In this document: positions 5,947-6,146 of the stretch, one piece after another
Layout: every line of letters begins with the position of its first letter
Position numbering within the stretch: position 1 is the stretch's first letter
Origin: Phycisphaeraceae bacterium
GTDB taxonomy: Bacteria > Planctomycetota > Phycisphaerae > Phycisphaerales > Zrk34
Direction: 5' to 3'
Assembly (NCBI GenBank): GCA_028281485.1
Contig: JANQJT010000328.1
Span: forward strand, 1-6,146
DNA: 6,146 bases
Made by a program: the position numbers and the translations under genes
The notes under the pieces: model-generated
Told to the model about the DNA's origin: nothing
Database searches by the model: none
Seen by the model: only the letters and a program-made list of their open reading frames with translations

Positions 5947-6146
5947 ATGGCCAAGCTCACGATCGCCGACGTCGATGTCGCCTCCAAGACCGTTCTCATG
6001 CGTGTCGATTTCAACGTCCCCCTCGACGACAAACAGAACATCACCGACGACCGCCGCATCCAGATGGCGCTGCCGTCGATCAAGTCCGTCATCGAACGCG
6101 GCGGCAAGCTCATCCTCATGAGCCACCTCGGCCGACCCAAGGGCGA
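5947..6146 (+). CDS. pgk: Phosphoglycerate kinase, N-terminal part
   Basis: The glycolytic enzyme that moves phosphate between 1,3-bisphosphoglycerate and ADP, giving 3-phosphoglycerate and ATP in the cytosol. The first 66 codons are present and the frame is open to the window end; the rest lies outside. The start MAKLTIADVDVASKTVLMRV leads into RVDFNVP at 19-25 (D21 and N23 contact the 3-phosphoglycerate site in the family), then TDDRRI at 33-38, with R37 at the position of the conserved substrate arginine, and SHLGRPKG at 59-66 (H60, R63). All are standard for the N-terminal domain. It is transcribed away from yjbQ with its own promoter-like boxes, so it is not part of the minus-strand group. 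Confidence 0.95.
   Translation, partial: MAKLTIADVDVASKTVLMRVDFNVPLDDKQNITDDRRIQMALPSIKSVIERGGKLILMSHLGRPKG

Noticed and set aside
5871..6140. Minus-strand frames opposite the pgk start
   Set aside because: They are antisense to the conserved pgk N-terminus and have no recognisable content.
1..6146. Undescribed defence, CRISPR or mobile system
   Set aside because: Every substantial open frame is assigned to a housekeeping or known-family gene. There are no spaced repeats, nuclease, transposase or phage motifs.

Overview
This is a GC-rich bacterial window with chromosomal housekeeping content. The best taxonomic clue is the partial gene at the left edge, a secreted DUF1570-type protein with an HEAAH motif. 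That family is, from general knowledge, strongly associated with Planctomycetes. The long lysine-rich head and three C-terminal zinc ribbons of the topoisomerase are compatible with that group (possibly a Phycisphaerae-like lineage), but this is inference, not proof.

Layout, left to right. 1-824 (minus) is the N-terminal 274 residues of a signal-peptide, TPR-like, DUF1570 protein that runs off the window. 825-985 is a gap with short inverted repeats and no gene. 986-3682 (minus) is topA, a complete DNA topoisomerase I of 898 aa. 3683-3845 is the gap carrying the probable topA promoter and leader. 3846-4841 (minus) is miaA, tRNA dimethylallyltransferase. 4838-5422 (minus) is a DinB-like four-helix-bundle protein. 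5415-5816 (minus) is a YjbQ/UPF0047 family protein. 5817-5946 is a divergent intergenic region. From 5947 (plus) the first 66 codons of pgk, phosphoglycerate kinase, run off the right edge.

yjbQ, the DinB-like gene and miaA are read in that order from the right and overlap by 8 and 4 bases, so they almost certainly form one transcript with coupled translation. topA follows after 163 bases and has its own promoter-like sequence. The DUF1570 gene follows after 161 bases and may be separately expressed. pgk is divergent and has its own promoter-like boxes, a leader hairpin and a good ribosome binding site.

I see no rRNA, tRNA, CRISPR array, insertion sequence, phage gene or attachment site. I found no convincing new multi-gene system. 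The points worth checking are small: a possibly leaderless yjbQ start, the histone-H1-like tail and central insertion of TopA, a substituted C-terminal motif in MiaA, the overlap of a DinB-like gene with a tRNA-modification gene, and the topA and pgk leader structures.
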